64,000 nucleotides of DNA from Cololabis saira (GCF_033807715.1 NC_084587.1:15261017-15325016); one strand, 5' to 3'. Shown: positions 1 through 12,075, counted from the stretch's first letter. Notes: a model not told the origin generated them from the letters alone. A program made the numbers and translations.

Positions 1-155
1 CTTTACACAAAAGGATCAGTAATACCATACAGTTATGTGAAAAATAGAGAACAACCTCTTTCATTTTCGTATCAGGACATAATGAAAATCACCTGAAAGT
101 GAAAAACAGCCTGTGATGAGAAACAACACATCATAACACACGGAAGGGCTCAACC

Positions 156-401
156 TCATAGATTGTGGGGAATTTCTCTGAGCACTGGATGGTCTGACCT
201 TACAGTGAACTCACTGGGACATCCACTTCTGGGAAGATTGGCAGCTCTCTTGAATGTTTTCCACTTGTGAATTATCTTACTCACTGCAGAATGATGGACT
301 CCAAATTGTTTGGAAATGGCTTTGTAATCATTCCCAGATTGATGAGCAGCAGCATTTGCTTCTCTAAGATCATCGCTGATATTTTTCCTCCTTGGCATCG
401 C
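156..401 (-). pseudogene. Tc1-like transposase N-terminal fragment
   Basis: The - strand frame from the Met codon at 401 begins MPRRKNISDDLREANAAAHQ and continues with KAISKQFGVHHSAVSKIIHK, WKTF and NLPRSG. This is the paired-like helix-turn-helix start of a fish Tc1-like transposase, which binds the transposon ends. It stops at a TAG after about 80 residues, so the second DNA-binding part and the whole DDE catalytic domain are absent; a full-length protein is about 340 residues. Adjacent sequence up to about 560 looks like the Tc1 5' leader. Non-functional relic. Confidence 0.85.
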
Positions 402-450
402 ATTAACACGAGTGACACTCCAAACCAACAAACTCTCACAAAGCAAATAT

Positions 451-2194
451 GATTAACGACACCTGGGTGCTGTTTATCCTCTTAATGCCCATAAAAGCAG
501 TCAGGATGTGCTTGATTTTTTACACTCCTCTCCTGATTTTTGGCTTCATTTCTTGATTAAAACATAATTAACAATGTTCATAACAAATGAAGGTTTGCTG
601 CATGTCAGGTGCTGTTGTTCAAGTCAGAGTAGTAATTATATTTATTTATGTCATTTCAACCGTTGATGTTCTGATAAACAGAATCTGAACTACTTACAAA
701 CATGTGACCGCAAACTTCAGGAATTTCAAATTAAGAGTAATTCCTATAAATACAGTATCTCATCCTATTATGCATCAAAGAAATCCCTTACACCACTAAT
801 ACAAAATTACATACATACAGTAAATACATTATAAACTATATTAAGTAGGTCACATCAAATCTGCGTAAGACCTCTGTTCCAGTGTCTCATCCCTCATCGA
901 CCAGGACTACAATTATATTTGCCTGTTTTTTGAGAAAATGCATGTTTTTGTTTCTCCTGCACTTCATCAATTCTAAATCTACTGCATCTGAGGTCCAAAT
1001 AAGGGGACTTAACTGTGTTTATTAAAACTAAATTTAGCCAAACAGTCTTTTGTTCAGAAAATCAAAACAATGGAACACTGCCGTCAACTGGAGTTTTTAT
1101 CTTCATAAACATTTACATACTTTAATTATGATAAATGGATTACTTTTAGTCACCCAAGTCAACAATCTTGCTTTCTAATTTAACAATTCATTTATAATAT
1201 TTAAAGTGTGTTATCAGCGCCGTACAAAACTATGTATGTTTGTAGCCTACATGTGAATTTTTCCTAAAAAAAAACAGCTACATTGAATTGTTTTGTCAGT
1301 CAAAGTTGCTCTGAAGAAGGATTAGCACTTACTAAAGTGATAACTGACATGTCTTTCCTGCTTTCAGGTAAGAACCTGCTTTCATTCAGTTAGTTACTCC
1401 TGACACCTCCAAAAAGCTAAACAGATAATCTCTGGTGTTCCAGAGTCAGTCCCCTAATACCAGTTCTGTCTGCTTTACTGTCTGCTTTACTATATCAGTA
1501 ATATATCCTACCTGGTCCAAATTTCTTCATGCTCGCTACACTAATAAGCCATGTACTTGCTACAGCTAAACATTATAGCACACATTAATGACGATACAAC
1601 TCATCATCAACATCATAGTAGAGGCATCCAAGAGACTTAACAGATCAATTATGGAAGAGAAACTTGAAAATGATCTAGCAAGACAGCAAAAAAGAGTAAC
1701 ATTGGTCTATGTTTATGTGTTTTTCATGAATAAACTGGACAAATAAACTGTGAATAAAGTAAACACATTTAAAATGACATGAAGTGCATAAAAAATATAT
1801 ATAAGACTTCCCTTACAGAGTAAGACAATCATGTATAATTTGTTTGAAATGAAAGTTTTCCATCAGGAATTTTTGCCAAAAAGGCTTCATGGTGAAAAAC
1901 ACCCAACACAAACAATCTCTGCATATATTACAGTGCATATATCTGGACCCAAATTCAATCACCAGCCCTATAAATCAAGTTTCCTTATTTCCAACTTCTG
2001 TACCACTTTCTTTTCCTACAATTTTGAGCATGCTGCCTAAAAGAAAGAAAAATCTATATTTACTCTAAAACAGCATTTTTTCACAGGCATTGCAATTGCT
2101 TTTCTCTTTAATTGTCTGGTGATATTCTCTTCTGCAAACTCTTTTGTTACAAACATCAATCCAGGAAATGCAGAAAATGCAGATTGGACGAACA
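451..2194. other. Intergenic sequence, no gene recognised
   Basis: AT-rich sequence without credible coding potential. The first 110 bases or so are probably the 5' leader of the neighbouring Tc1 relic. Nothing else stands out. Confidence 0.6.
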
Positions 2195-2625
2195 TTAAAG
2201 GAGCTGTCTGTAAGAAATGTCCAAAACTGGTACTGCAGTCACTTTCAAAATATTGCTGAGCGGCGTGTCCCCTCCCCCTCCTCCCCCCGACCAGAGGTTG
2301 CCAGGTAGGCTGCAGAATGCAGCAGGAATGTAGGCTGCCATGGCTGCGATAATTAGACCCGAGCTGGCAACCCGGATGCCGAAACATTACTGACTTGGTG
2401 ATTGGGAGATAGGTGGAGGGTGGAGCTTCAGGCCAAAACAAAAAATGACAACATAAACATCAGTTGAGGGCTGCAACTCCTCTTTTTAAACTGGAATATC
2501 CTGGCTTGAGTGCTGTTGTCAGTGACATAAGTATTTGAAATGAACATGATTTTTAAATGTCTGTTGACATATCGGGGTCATTTTATGATTCGTTTTATTA
2601 TTGCTCTTACACACAGCTCCTTTAA
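2195..2625. mobile_element. MITE with TTAAAGGAGCTGT terminal inverted repeats
   Basis: A 431-bp element. The left end TTAAAGGAGCTGTCTGTAAG is matched by the inverted right end TTAAAGGAGCTGTGTGTAAG, 19 of 20 bases. The interior has a GC-rich block at about 2260-2380 and no intact coding frame; the short - strand frame there is incidental. The first 11 bases of the terminus are shared with the MITE at 7657-7970, so the two probably belong to one superfamily. Confidence 0.82.
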
Positions 2626-4977
2626 TTACATTTTAAAGTTTTTCAACAGTGTCCAACATCTATATTCTATTTTTGTCTTTTTAAGAATCGGGACTTGTTA
2701 TCTCTCCAGATGACCTGAAGCATCTAAAAAAATTTGGTGTGCACAAGTTAAAATTAATTCGGAGGAATTAGTTTGTCTCAGAGCTAGCTGCAATGACTGC
2801 ACTATGAGTATATTCACTGTAAGACACGGAGGGCCGTCAAACAGTGATTCATCAGGAAGAGTTGTAGCAAACCTCCCACTGGGGTCTGGCTTGTGGTGGG
2901 TGTGCTGATGTGGGTTATAACAACATCACTGTGTGATCATGGTCGTGATTAGCGGACACATCTATCTTTTAGTGTTTAGACAGAAGTATCAGCTCTGATG
3001 ATGTACATGAAGTCACTCCCCTGTGCAGGTGCTGAAGGGCTGGGAACATATAGATCACATACTCACATTACTATTTCAGCACATTAGCACAGTATAAATC
3101 TTCTTAGACAAAGTTGTAATCAGAGAGATTTAAATTTGAAAATAGTCATTTCACTGCTCATAAATTAATGTGGTGTTTGTCAAAATCTATGTTGATGACA
3201 TCTGAGTTTCTGTAGGTCTTCTCATCAGTTAGTGTGGGTTTTCGTGTGTGTTTTTCGGCTCTTTGGAAAAGATAGTTTCACAATAAAATGATCTTGTGTG
3301 ATGCGAAGTGGCACAAAGGCATTACTGTTTTCATGCATCTTTTTTTTTCATAGACACAGTTCTGTCACTTTGAAATGTTCAGCTACTAGGTCAGGAGCAC
3401 TTACAGTTTAATTTGTCTTATTTTGCTTATAAACCTTTATAAACCTAAACTATAGACTGTATAAAGAGAATTGGACAGATCCTCTATGATTTCACCCAGA
3501 CGTTTTCTGGAGAGGTGTTTTGAAGCGTCTTTTTTCTCTTTATGGCACGGTTGCATGTTGTAAATGGCAGAACTTCTTGGTTCAGTTATCTCAAGTTAGC
3601 TATTTTAGCTTGGCTCAGCCCATGCTCACCTATAATGCTCAAACATTAATTCTGATCAAATCTGTCAATCCATCTTCATTTGTAATAGTGCCACCAACAA
3701 AACATTTGAAACAAGTAATGTCAGAGGTAATACTAGTATGAGAAAGAAAAAAACAGGACCTGATGCTAAAAACAGCAGCTTTGCAATCTCCCGGGGCTCC
3801 ATCACAGCTGGTTCCAAGTTCCTTCCAGCTGAGCTGAGGAGCTCATGGTGGGGGTCTGCAGTAGGGCCTATCGTTTCAAATATTGTTTCAGTAGCGACAT
3901 TAGAAATGATGCAGCCCTGTATTCCTTTCGGTTTCATCACAGCTGGCTCTTGATGGACTGGAAAAGTTAGTCAATCTGAAAGGATAGCTTAGCTGGGGGG
4001 CTTGGCTAAAGGAGCCAGAACCCAGCTGTGATAATCCCCTGAGGGTGGTAATGCTGTCATCGTTAGCTCAGGTCTCTTAGCTAAGCTTCGTCTTGGTCTT
4101 GGGAACCTTCCAGGCTAACCTACAGCATATCATGGCAGTTTGTTAGGACAATTAACAACACAACAAAACATAATCTCTTTACAATAACAAATGATTATGC
4201 ACTGTTAGGTCTTTTATGTTCAGAAGTCAAAACAGTGCTAAGCGCGAAGTAACTATATTGTTGTCTACCAGTCATTGGTTAAGCCACCTGTCTGTCAAAA
4301 GACTAAACCCCTAATTATGCACACATTTGTTGCTTTATATAATTTCAACTCATATGGTACAAAAAGAATAATCAACCAATTTAATAAAGCTCTCATGGAT
4401 GTCAAATCTAGCTATGGAGACCAAAAATAGTTTTTTGAACCAGGCTCTTAATGTTTTTTTTCTGCTGCAAAGTTTGACATTTTAACACGGAGGTCAGAAT
4501 TGACTTCCTTTTGACTCCTCCTCGACTTGGTTGGTCGAGGAGCTGCAACTAAGTTCACCTCCTGGTTTGAGGAAGGCAGATGTTGCTCCTTAACCTCAAC
4601 AGAAGTCTCATTGCTGACTTAACCCAAGTTCACATCAGTGGCCCTGTCAAGGCTGCAGTCCCAGACTGGTCAGTTGATGAATGACACGTCAGCAGCACGT
4701 CAGATGCTTTAAAGGAAGCTGGGAATTAACAGCTAAAACTGTTGCAGGTATAACATCTCTTCTAAAACCTTGATTGTCTGATGAAAAGAAAACTATAAAT
4801 AGTGTATTACAGAAGACAAAATTAATCTGATCAACCGGTCATCTTTACACATGGTTATGTTTGCACATGAAGGGAATCGATTTACTGTCCAAAGTGTGTC
4901 ATACTCTACCTCATACTCTAGGTGGCGATAGTGCTCACTTTCAGCTTGCTAGGTTGGGCTCTTCTGGTTGATCTGTC
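2626..4977. other. Intergenic sequence, no gene recognised
   Basis: No convincing coding region. There is a 9-bp perfect stem with a 7-base loop at 4518-4542, and two nearby copies of a TCACAGCTGG word at about 3802 and 3938. The right boundary is the 3' end of the L2-like LINE. Confidence 0.55.
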
Positions 4978-6175
4978 AATGTCAGCTTTATTTATATAGC
5001 ACATATTAAAAGCCTATGGCCAACCAAAGTGCTTTACAGTAAAACATCATCAATAAAAACAATAAACATTAAAATAAGACAGATAAAATCCAGTAGGGGT
5101 GGTTACTCAGCCAAACGACAGGGTGAACAAAATTGTTTTGAGACGTGTTTTTTAAAATCTAGAGGCTATTGGCAGACCGCACAGAGAGTTGCAATGTGTT
5201 CCACAGCGTGAGAGCCACAACTGCAAAAGCTTGATTTCCTCTGGTCTTCAAGAGGGATCAAGGAACGTCCAGGACCATCTGGTCAGCTGACCTAAGGGCT
5301 CTGGAGGGTTGGTGCATCTCAACAAAGTCAGATAATAATCTGGGGCCGGCCCATTCAAAGATTTTAAAACAAATACAAGGAATATAAAATCAATCCTGTA
5401 CCTAAGCGGAAGCCAATGAAGTGTTGAAAGCACCAGCGTTATGTGTTCGTGTTTCTTAGTCCCAGTTAGGAGACGAGCTGCTGCATTCTGAACAAGCTGC
5501 AGACGGTTTAGTTCAGACTTGCCAATGCCGACGTACAGATAGTTACAGTAATCCAAGAGCGATGTAATATGGAGCATGGATAACTTTTTCCAGATCAGCC
5601 CTTTTAAGATAGGGCCTGACTTTGACTAGAAGCCAAAGCTGAAAGAAGCTATCCTAGACCACGGAGCTGATCGCCCCATCAATAATAACACCAGGATTCC
5701 TTGCCTGTGATCATATACAAGGTGCTAGTGGGCCAAGGGAGCTGGTAACAACCTGGACCATGTCAGGGCAACCAAACAGGACAATCTCAGTTTTGCTTTC
5801 ATTTAATCTTAAGAAAATTAAGTCCATATATGTCTTAATATCAGTGCTGTCAAGCTATAAATTATTTTTTTAACAGACTTGAACAGATACAGTCCTAGCC
5901 ATTTACATCCACTTGGCAAGATCATTCGCCAGCCTCTCAGTCACAGACGTGCGCATGCGTGGTGCTCTCCTCGAGTTTAGTTTGGGGAAGAGCGTTGCTG
6001 TGGCTCGATAAATTCCTAACATCGTTGCTGCTAACGTTAGCTGTGGCTATGCTCGCGACCGGGTGCATTGCGTTTATGTGGTGGACTAAACTTGAGCTGC
6101 TTCGGTGGTGAGCAAAGTCCTTTCCACAAAGAACACACCTATACTACCTTTATCAGTGGCCACGGTTACATGTGT

Positions 6176-6607
6176 CACGGCTCAAAAGACAGAACCCAAA
6201 AGCACAAAACCAAACAGAGTATCAGAGTCCAAAAGGCTTTAATCAGGTCAAACGTAGGCAGTCAAAAAACGGGCAGACAGGCAGATCAGGCAAAGAAATC
6301 CAAAGGGGGCAGGCAAAAATCCAAAAACCGGGAATCAGGCAAAGTAGCAGGCAGGCAGAAACAGACAGACTCAGGAACGCTGGAAAGCTAGGCATGAACA
6401 CTAGACAATCTGGCAGCCGGCAAGTGGAAGTGGGCCGGTATATAAAGGGGAACTGATGACCATGGAAACCAGGTGTGGAGATGGGCGGGGAAGCACAGGT
6501 GAGGGGAATAAGTAGATTGTCCGGCTGATGAGGGTGGCAGGATCTGGAATGACAGGAGAGTGAGTGATCATGTAAAAAACATATCCCCAACTGAGAAACC
6601 ATGACAA
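6176..6607. mobile_element. Solo-LTR-like repeat inside the hAT element
   Basis: A stretch beginning TGTCACGG and ending CCATGACA, so its ends are inverted TGTCA/TGACA as in many LTRs, with nearby copies of ACATG on each side. It contains a TATA-like GGTATATAAAGG at about 6435. The internal 10-20 base words built on CAGGCAAA and CAGGCAG give fortuitous open frames. LTR identity is plausible but unproven. Confidence 0.4.
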
Positions 6608-6612
6608 CATGT

Positions 6613-7260
6613 TTTTTTTTAAATTCGGAATTAATTATTCCGAATTAAATAATTCAGAATTAAACTATTTTCCTTTGAGTTTAGATGGAAATAGTAATTC
6701 CGAATTGAGGTTTACATGTAAAACACGTTCGATCGGCTTTATCCAATTCCGCTTAAGGTCTGGGGTTTGGGAAGGGTTCTGATTGGATAGGGGGGCGGAC
6801 GTCTTTACGTATTACGTAAAGACGTCTACCGGAAGTTACGTCTACCGGATATTACGTCTACCGGAAGAAAAACAAACTTAGTTGCTTAGAAAAGTTCACA
6901 ATTTTTATGTTCATGCCATCTGTTCTTTTAATTATTTCCAGGTCCTCCAAGCTATTTATGAAATAAATAGTCTCTGCTCTTGACCACCGTTTACTGCGTG
7001 CTGCCATCTTGAAACTTTGTTTAGAAAACAAGCCCAGTGCGGAAAATAAGCGTCATTGCGACAGACGGACAAGGGAACGAGCAGCGCAGAAAGACCGGAA
7101 TTAATGTAAAGCGGAAAGAGTGTATACATTATCGTGGAATTATTCTATTCTGATTTAAAATCGGAATAAACCAGCCACTTACTTCGGAATTAAGTTTAAT
7201 TCGGAATGGCCATTTTCATTTGGAATTAGAATTTGGTGTGACGTACTATTGTTTTCCACC
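6613..7260. mobile_element. Harbinger/Kolobok-like MITE rich in ATTCCGAATT repeats
   Basis: Both ends carry repeated forms of ATTCCGAATT/AATTCGGAAT (about 6625-6720 and 7135-7235), and a TTTACATGTAAA word occurs at about 6711. The overall design (repeated subterminal words around TTTACATG) resembles the element at 9531-10129. The interior contains a 29-bp palindrome at 6798-6826. No open frame is recognised. Exact ends are uncertain. Confidence 0.6.
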
Positions 7261-7656
7261 TCTAACAATTCATCCAGAAGCCCATCGCACAAACACAGAT
7301 TTCATAACAAAGGCAACACGCAAATATGCCTGTAATTAATTAATCCTAATTAAAGAGCTAATTTGACACCCCTACTTAATATCCCTCATGCAATTAAACA
7401 CAGTATGAAAAGATTCCTTAGAAGGGGCCTTTAATGGCAAGTAAATGTGCAGATCGTCAGCGAAGCAGTTAAAAGGAATATTATGCTTCCTAAATATCGA
7501 TCCCAGAGGTAGCATGTAAAGGAAGACCAGTAGAGGACCCAGAACTGACCCCTGGGTGACCCCACAGTTCAGAGGGGCCACCAAAGAGAAAAACTGGCCC
7601 AACTGCACACAGAAGGATTTATCTGGTAGGATTTAAACCTGTCCAACACGGTGCCT

Positions 7657-7970
7657 TTAAAGGAGCTTGAGGCCGGATTGTGGCAAGATTCATGAAAAAA
7701 ATCTGTATACATTTTAAGTTTTCTAGTAATAATGTCAGATGAAGCGTTCCAAACCCAAAAGAATGAGCCCTCTAGCGTATCTCTCCTTTGCCTTGAACAG
7801 GCTGTGTGCTGCAAAATATGCTGCAATTCGGTCCCGAATTTCCCGCGCTGGGCTGCGGATGTGACGTCACATGACGCTGCATGTGCGTTCTCCCCGTTCT
7901 CCCGTGCCGGCTTCACTGTTGGCTGCAGTAGAGAGTCTCATTTCTTAAAAGGAGCCTCAAGCTCCTTTAA
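7657..7970. mobile_element. MITE with perfect 17-bp terminal inverted repeats
   Basis: A 314-bp element with a perfect 17-bp terminal inverted repeat, TTAAAGGAGCTTGAGGC at the left and its exact reverse complement at the right, flanked by the direct repeat TGCCT (7652-7656 and 7971-7975). Removing it restores a continuous LINE sequence. The interior is GC-rich at the right, with a TGACGTCACATGACG stretch at about 7861-7875. It has no transposase. Confidence 0.9.
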
Positions 7971-9306
7971 TGCCTACACAGTGCTAGAGGCGTGACAGGA
8001 GAATAGTGTGACCAACTGTGTCAAATGCTGCTGTTAGGTTTAAAAGAATTAAAAAAGCACAATTACCAGAATCAAGGTTTAAAAGAAGACCATTAAAAAC
8101 TTTAAAAAGAGCAGTTTCAGTTCTGTGAAGAGGTTAAAAACCAGACTGAAACAACTCACCAATGTTGGGCCATTTTAAAAATTCTTGTAATTGGTTAAAA
8201 CAGCTTTCTCTAAAACTTTATAAATAAAAGGGAGTTTGGAAATTGGCCTGAAATTAGACAGCACCAATGGATCCAAATGTTTATTTTTCAAAAAGGGCTG
8301 TACCGTGGCACATTTAAATGAGGAAGGAACACATCCAGAGCTAAGACACAGGTGTATAAAAAAGAAGATACGACCCAACTGAGCTGACAACCTTTTTAAG
8401 CAAAGGAGATTGAATGCTGTCAGATGGATAATTTGCACATAGGTATCTCAATTTCAGTGAGAATACAAAGCGAAACAGGCTCAAACTGGTGAATGACAGC
8501 TGAGCTTGCTGTAGGAACTGAGGGGTCCCGAGCAGACTGAGGCAGTGGGGATCTAAGAGCTGAAATGGGTTTACAAAAAACTGTCAAAAAATTCCTCACA
8601 CAGTGCAGAAGAAGGCTTACTAGAAACAGCATCACAATTATTTCACTAATGAGTCAAATACATTAAATGAACTTTAGGTTTATGAGCCTTTTTTGAGAAA
8701 GTGAGGAGAAATATTCAACTTTGGCAGCATTAACAGCCTGCTGATAAGTTGTGAGACAATCACGCAGAAGATCCCGACATATTTGGAGGTTGTTCTTTTT
8801 CCACTTTCTCTCCGCCTGTCTACATGCACGCACACAGCTGGACTCATCCAGCCAATGCTTAGTCTGTGGCTTAACGCTCTTTACAGTCATTGGTGTAATG
8901 GAGTCTATAACCATAGTACAGAGCAAATCAGACATTGTCATACAGTCATCCACACTGAGGTCAACAAAGTCAACGGTATAAGGGTCTTTCCAAGCAGCAG
9001 AAAACTGAAAAGGAGTCGAAGAGTTAAAAACACGGAGACTGTGAACGGGCACCGTGTCAGCGGTAGAGATGACATCCGCTGCTAAACCAGGAAGCAAGAA
9101 CACATGGAGGTGCACGTCTAGAACTGGAAATCTGCAAAAAAAAAGACAAAAAACAGACACGAAACCGGCACGGAACTGGCCAAAATACAAGCAGCAACCG
9201 TCTCATGTCTCGAGATCCAATCCCAGTCTGAGCTAAGCTACCGCGATTAACTTACCCCAAAAACTACAAAGCCAGCATGCAGGTGAAGCCGATGTATATG
9301 TATATG

Positions 9307-9308
<2 letters not shown>

Positions 9309-9355
<47 letters not shown>

Positions 9356-9399
9356 ATGTGTGACTATGTGTGTGTGTGCGTATGTATATGTCTGTGTGG

Positions 9400-9441
<42 letters not shown>

Positions 9442-9474
9442 GCGTGTGCGTATGCGTATGCGTGTGTGTGTGTA

Positions 9475-9511
<37 letters not shown>

Positions 9512-9530
9512 GTGTGTGTGTGTGTGTGTA
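9309..9530. repeat. TG microsatellite, interrupted
   Basis: About 220 bp of (TG)n with TATG, CGTG and TATATG interruptions. It abuts the truncated end of the Harbinger-like element that starts at about 9531. Open frames through it read only Cys-Val repeats and are not genes. Confidence 0.97.
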
Positions 9531-10129
9531 TAACCCCTTTGAATAACCCGAATTTGCTCATATTCCGGTTTTTAAAAACCCGAATATGACCCCCGGGTTA
9601 CTCCTTTTAAAACCCGAATATTCGGTCATGTAAACGGCAAACGGAATATCCCGATCAAACGGAACATGAATTTGTTTTCTGCGCATGCTCTTTTCGCAAG
9701 GAATCTTGGTCTTTTGAATCCAGGACGTAATTCTAAACACAGAGAAACGCAAGACCACGCCACACTTTTGGAGTGAGGAGGAGACTAATCATTTTATAAA
9801 TTTAATGAAGGATATGAACATTTTGGCATTTGTAGACGGTAGAAAGTACCGGGATAGCGAGATTTACAAGAAGGTGAGTAAAAAGTTGCGCAAAGCAGCA
9901 TTTGTTTTAAATTTGGATACAGGAGGAAGAAGCGGAAACGACTAACGAAATAATTGCACCATGATGTTTTCCACCCGTCACTGTTTTGATCGAGATATCC
10001 CAAATGATTAATTACCATGTATACAGGGATAACCCTGTTTGCTCACGCATGTAAAAGGAATATTCCGAATGTTTCAGTAACCGGAATATTAGCAATAACC
10101 CATATTTTGACTGCATGTAAACGTAGTCA
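9531..10129 (+). mobile_element. Harbinger-like element, copy A, with a Myb/MADF-like coding remnant
   Basis: A near-identical inverted copy lies at 62498-63165. The right end (inverted) is TGACTACGTTTACATGCAGT. About 75 bases of the left end are missing where it meets the TG microsatellite. The interior on the + strand (about 9806-9910) reads DMNILAFVDGRKYRDSEIYK followed by KVSKKLRKAAF, resembling the start of a Myb/MADF-like DNA-binding protein encoded by Harbinger transposons. The frame breaks soon after, and no DDE nuclease is present, so this is a non-autonomous or decayed copy. The family name is an inference. Confidence 0.75.
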
Positions 10130-10470
10130 CAGCAGACAAACACGTTAAAATGGCAAACAATTAAAAAGTTATCATATTCAAGAACACCACCAGACACAAA
10201 GTTTACAAAGTCCTGTATAAAGTCTTTGTTAAATTTTGGTGGGTGATAGACTAGTGCACAGAGAACAGTCACGGGAGCCTTTAAATCATAAAGCTCCAAA
10301 CTGAAGCATTTGACAGCTGGAGACTTGTGGATGTGAAAGGATGATTTTAATATGGATCTTTGCTGGTAGTGCGAGGGGAGCTGAGGGGAAGTGAGGGGAC
10401 CATGCACCAATAGCTACAACAAATAAATCTTGGATTTGGCTGGTGGCAACAAATTGGAACAATGGCAAAA

Positions 10471-11859
10471 GGTCAATAAACTTACAGCTCTGTACATTTA
10501 ATTGGTTCTGTACAATTAAGTTTTTACTTCTATTCTATGCTGATTTGTTCTTCCTGGTTTCAGGGTAGGTGCTATAAGTCGCATAGCACACGTAAGCCAG
10601 TTCAAGTCCCATTGGAGCATTTACTTGCAGGGATTAGCTCAATTTCAACCATATTAGCTGGGTGTGTTAGCCCAACTATAAGAAATTTGGCTTGATTTCT
10701 TGAGTTTGATTTCAGCAAGATGTTTCGATGCATTTTAAGCCATAACTTCCATCTGACTAATGCAGTTTGTTTTTTTAACATCATATAGACACAGAGAGTG
10801 TGGCTCTTTCTGTTGTGTTGCTACTCCTATACAGTTACTGTTTGAATAACCTTTTTTTCTTGAGTGAAGTCTATTGTTTGCAACTATAAGTTATTAAGAG
10901 TTTTTTCATGACTGATATGATTCAACAAATGCAGACATTACTGTGCCACCATAACCACAGTCATATGTAAATTCCAAGCAATAAAGTGATTATCGCAACC
11001 TGATATGCTTTATCTTTCATGCTTTAATATAATACCTAAACATCTTGGTGAAACATGTGTTATTGCTGATATCAAGTCAATATGATAACCATTAAATGTT
11101 TTAGCTGAATATCTTTGCAAAGAATCCCTTCCCTAAAGCTTAGTTTTCCTGTAAAACATAGGCACCAGACCAAAATTGCAGATAGCATGCTGTTGCGGCA
11201 CAGCTGCTTTACCAGAGATACAGGTGTCATGCAGCTGCCCTCATGGTTTGTGCTTCATGCTGAATGAATATTGTAACATTCTGTATATGTAACACAAATG
11301 TCTCAGAGCTTGTGTGAAGTTGGCTGTCAGAAAAGCTGTATTTTAAACTTTAACCATGTTTTTTTTAAACAGAAATAAGTAGAACAAGTAAAATAATTAT
11401 AAAAGATTCAAATTCCAATCACAGGACTCAAATATTTATATCTTTCCTAGACGTCTTTTCCACCAGGCCTCAGATCTCCATAGCTGGTGCTTGTCTGTCC
11501 ATTTAGGAAATGACTTGGCAAATTGCATTTTTTTTCTATGTGGTTGTTTATACTGCACATTACATCTAAGAGGTATCCTTGTTTTCGTTTTTATTATTGT
11601 TTTACATATGATTTTAATGGGTCCTGTCAAATAATCAGTATGTAATGAGTCGGGAATGAGACTTTATTTTCAGTCTGCAATGATTAATTATGTTAGAAAT
11701 GCAAAGAACATCGCTTTGAGTGCAAAAAATGATATGCCACTGCACATTTCTCAAGTGGTGATGATTGAGTAAGGTAAAGATCTCATTTTACCAGTTACTC
11801 AATGTCCGTACCTTTAATTATCATCATTAACTTTGTGTGAAAACTATGAGAATTGGATC
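10471..11859. other. Intergenic sequence, no gene recognised
   Basis: AT-rich, without recognisable coding or repeat structure. A - strand frame at 11436-11630 is basic (many Lys and Arg) but matches no family I know. Confidence 0.5.
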
Positions 11860-12075
11860 AAGTAGACGGGGAGCTGAATGGCTGGTCTTACTCTCCGAGA
11901 TCGAGTTCAGAAATCTGATAGGAGCTTTGCTCCTCCACATTATTAGTAGCCAGTTGAGGTGGTTCAGGTACCTGACAGAATGCCCCCTGGGCACTTCCCT
12001 TCGGAGATTTATTGCGCATAGCCAGCTGGGTGGTGGCCCTGGGGCTGACTTGCTTCATCGTAATATCTTCCAGGT
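11860..12075 (+). pseudogene. Rex3/RTE-type LINE C-terminal fragment
   Basis: The + strand frame reads LLLHIISSQLRWFRYLTECP and then LGTSLRRFIAHSQLGG, a degraded version of the SQLRWxGHLxRMPPG segment near the C-terminus of fish Rex3-type reverse transcriptase proteins. No catalytic RT motifs are present, and the sequence after about 12075 no longer follows the family. Dead fragment. Confidence 0.6.

Larger units (their letters stand above)
5842..7374. mobile_element. hAT-like DNA transposon inserted in the LINE
   Basis: A 1533-bp insertion flanked by the 8-bp duplication CTTAATAT (5834-5841 and 7375-7382), the target size of hAT elements. Its ends are CAGTGCTGTCAAG and, inverted, TAGGGGTGTCAAA, typical imperfect hAT termini. 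Removing it rejoins the LINE reading frame across a conserved DIK motif. No intact transposase remains; the interior is largely other repeats (about 6176-6607 and 6613-7260). Confidence 0.85.
4978..10470 (-). mobile_element. L2-type LINE, degraded and split by nested insertions
   Basis: A non-LTR retrotransposon on the - strand, read from about 10470 down to 4978. In order it shows an endonuclease piece (YHPPKFNKDFIQDFVNF, about 10130-10410), the linker before the reverse transcriptase (PQTKHWLDES, RACRQAERKWKK, about 8700-9030), RT motifs (SNFRPISKLPF at about 8210-8260; GVTQGSVLGPLL and CFADDLHIYLPL at about 7440-7570), and the C-terminal domain (LDYCNYLYVGIGKSELNRLQ and NAAARLLTGTKK at about 5440-5560). 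The 3' tail (about 4978-5060) holds the TTTATTTATATAGCAC word common to these tails. Stops and frameshifts are frequent, the catalytic YADD is FADD, and part of the endonuclease appears missing. Assignment to L2 rather than Rex1 rests on motif resemblance only. Confidence 0.85.

Noticed and set aside
2037..2441. 134-residue - strand frame
   Set aside because: It lies within a MITE and has no recognisable domain.
4518..4542. 9-bp stem with a 7-base loop
   Set aside because: No T-run, promoter or RNA-gene context; likely chance.
9312..9589. Open frames reading Cys-Val repeats
   Set aside because: They are translations of a TG microsatellite, not genes.
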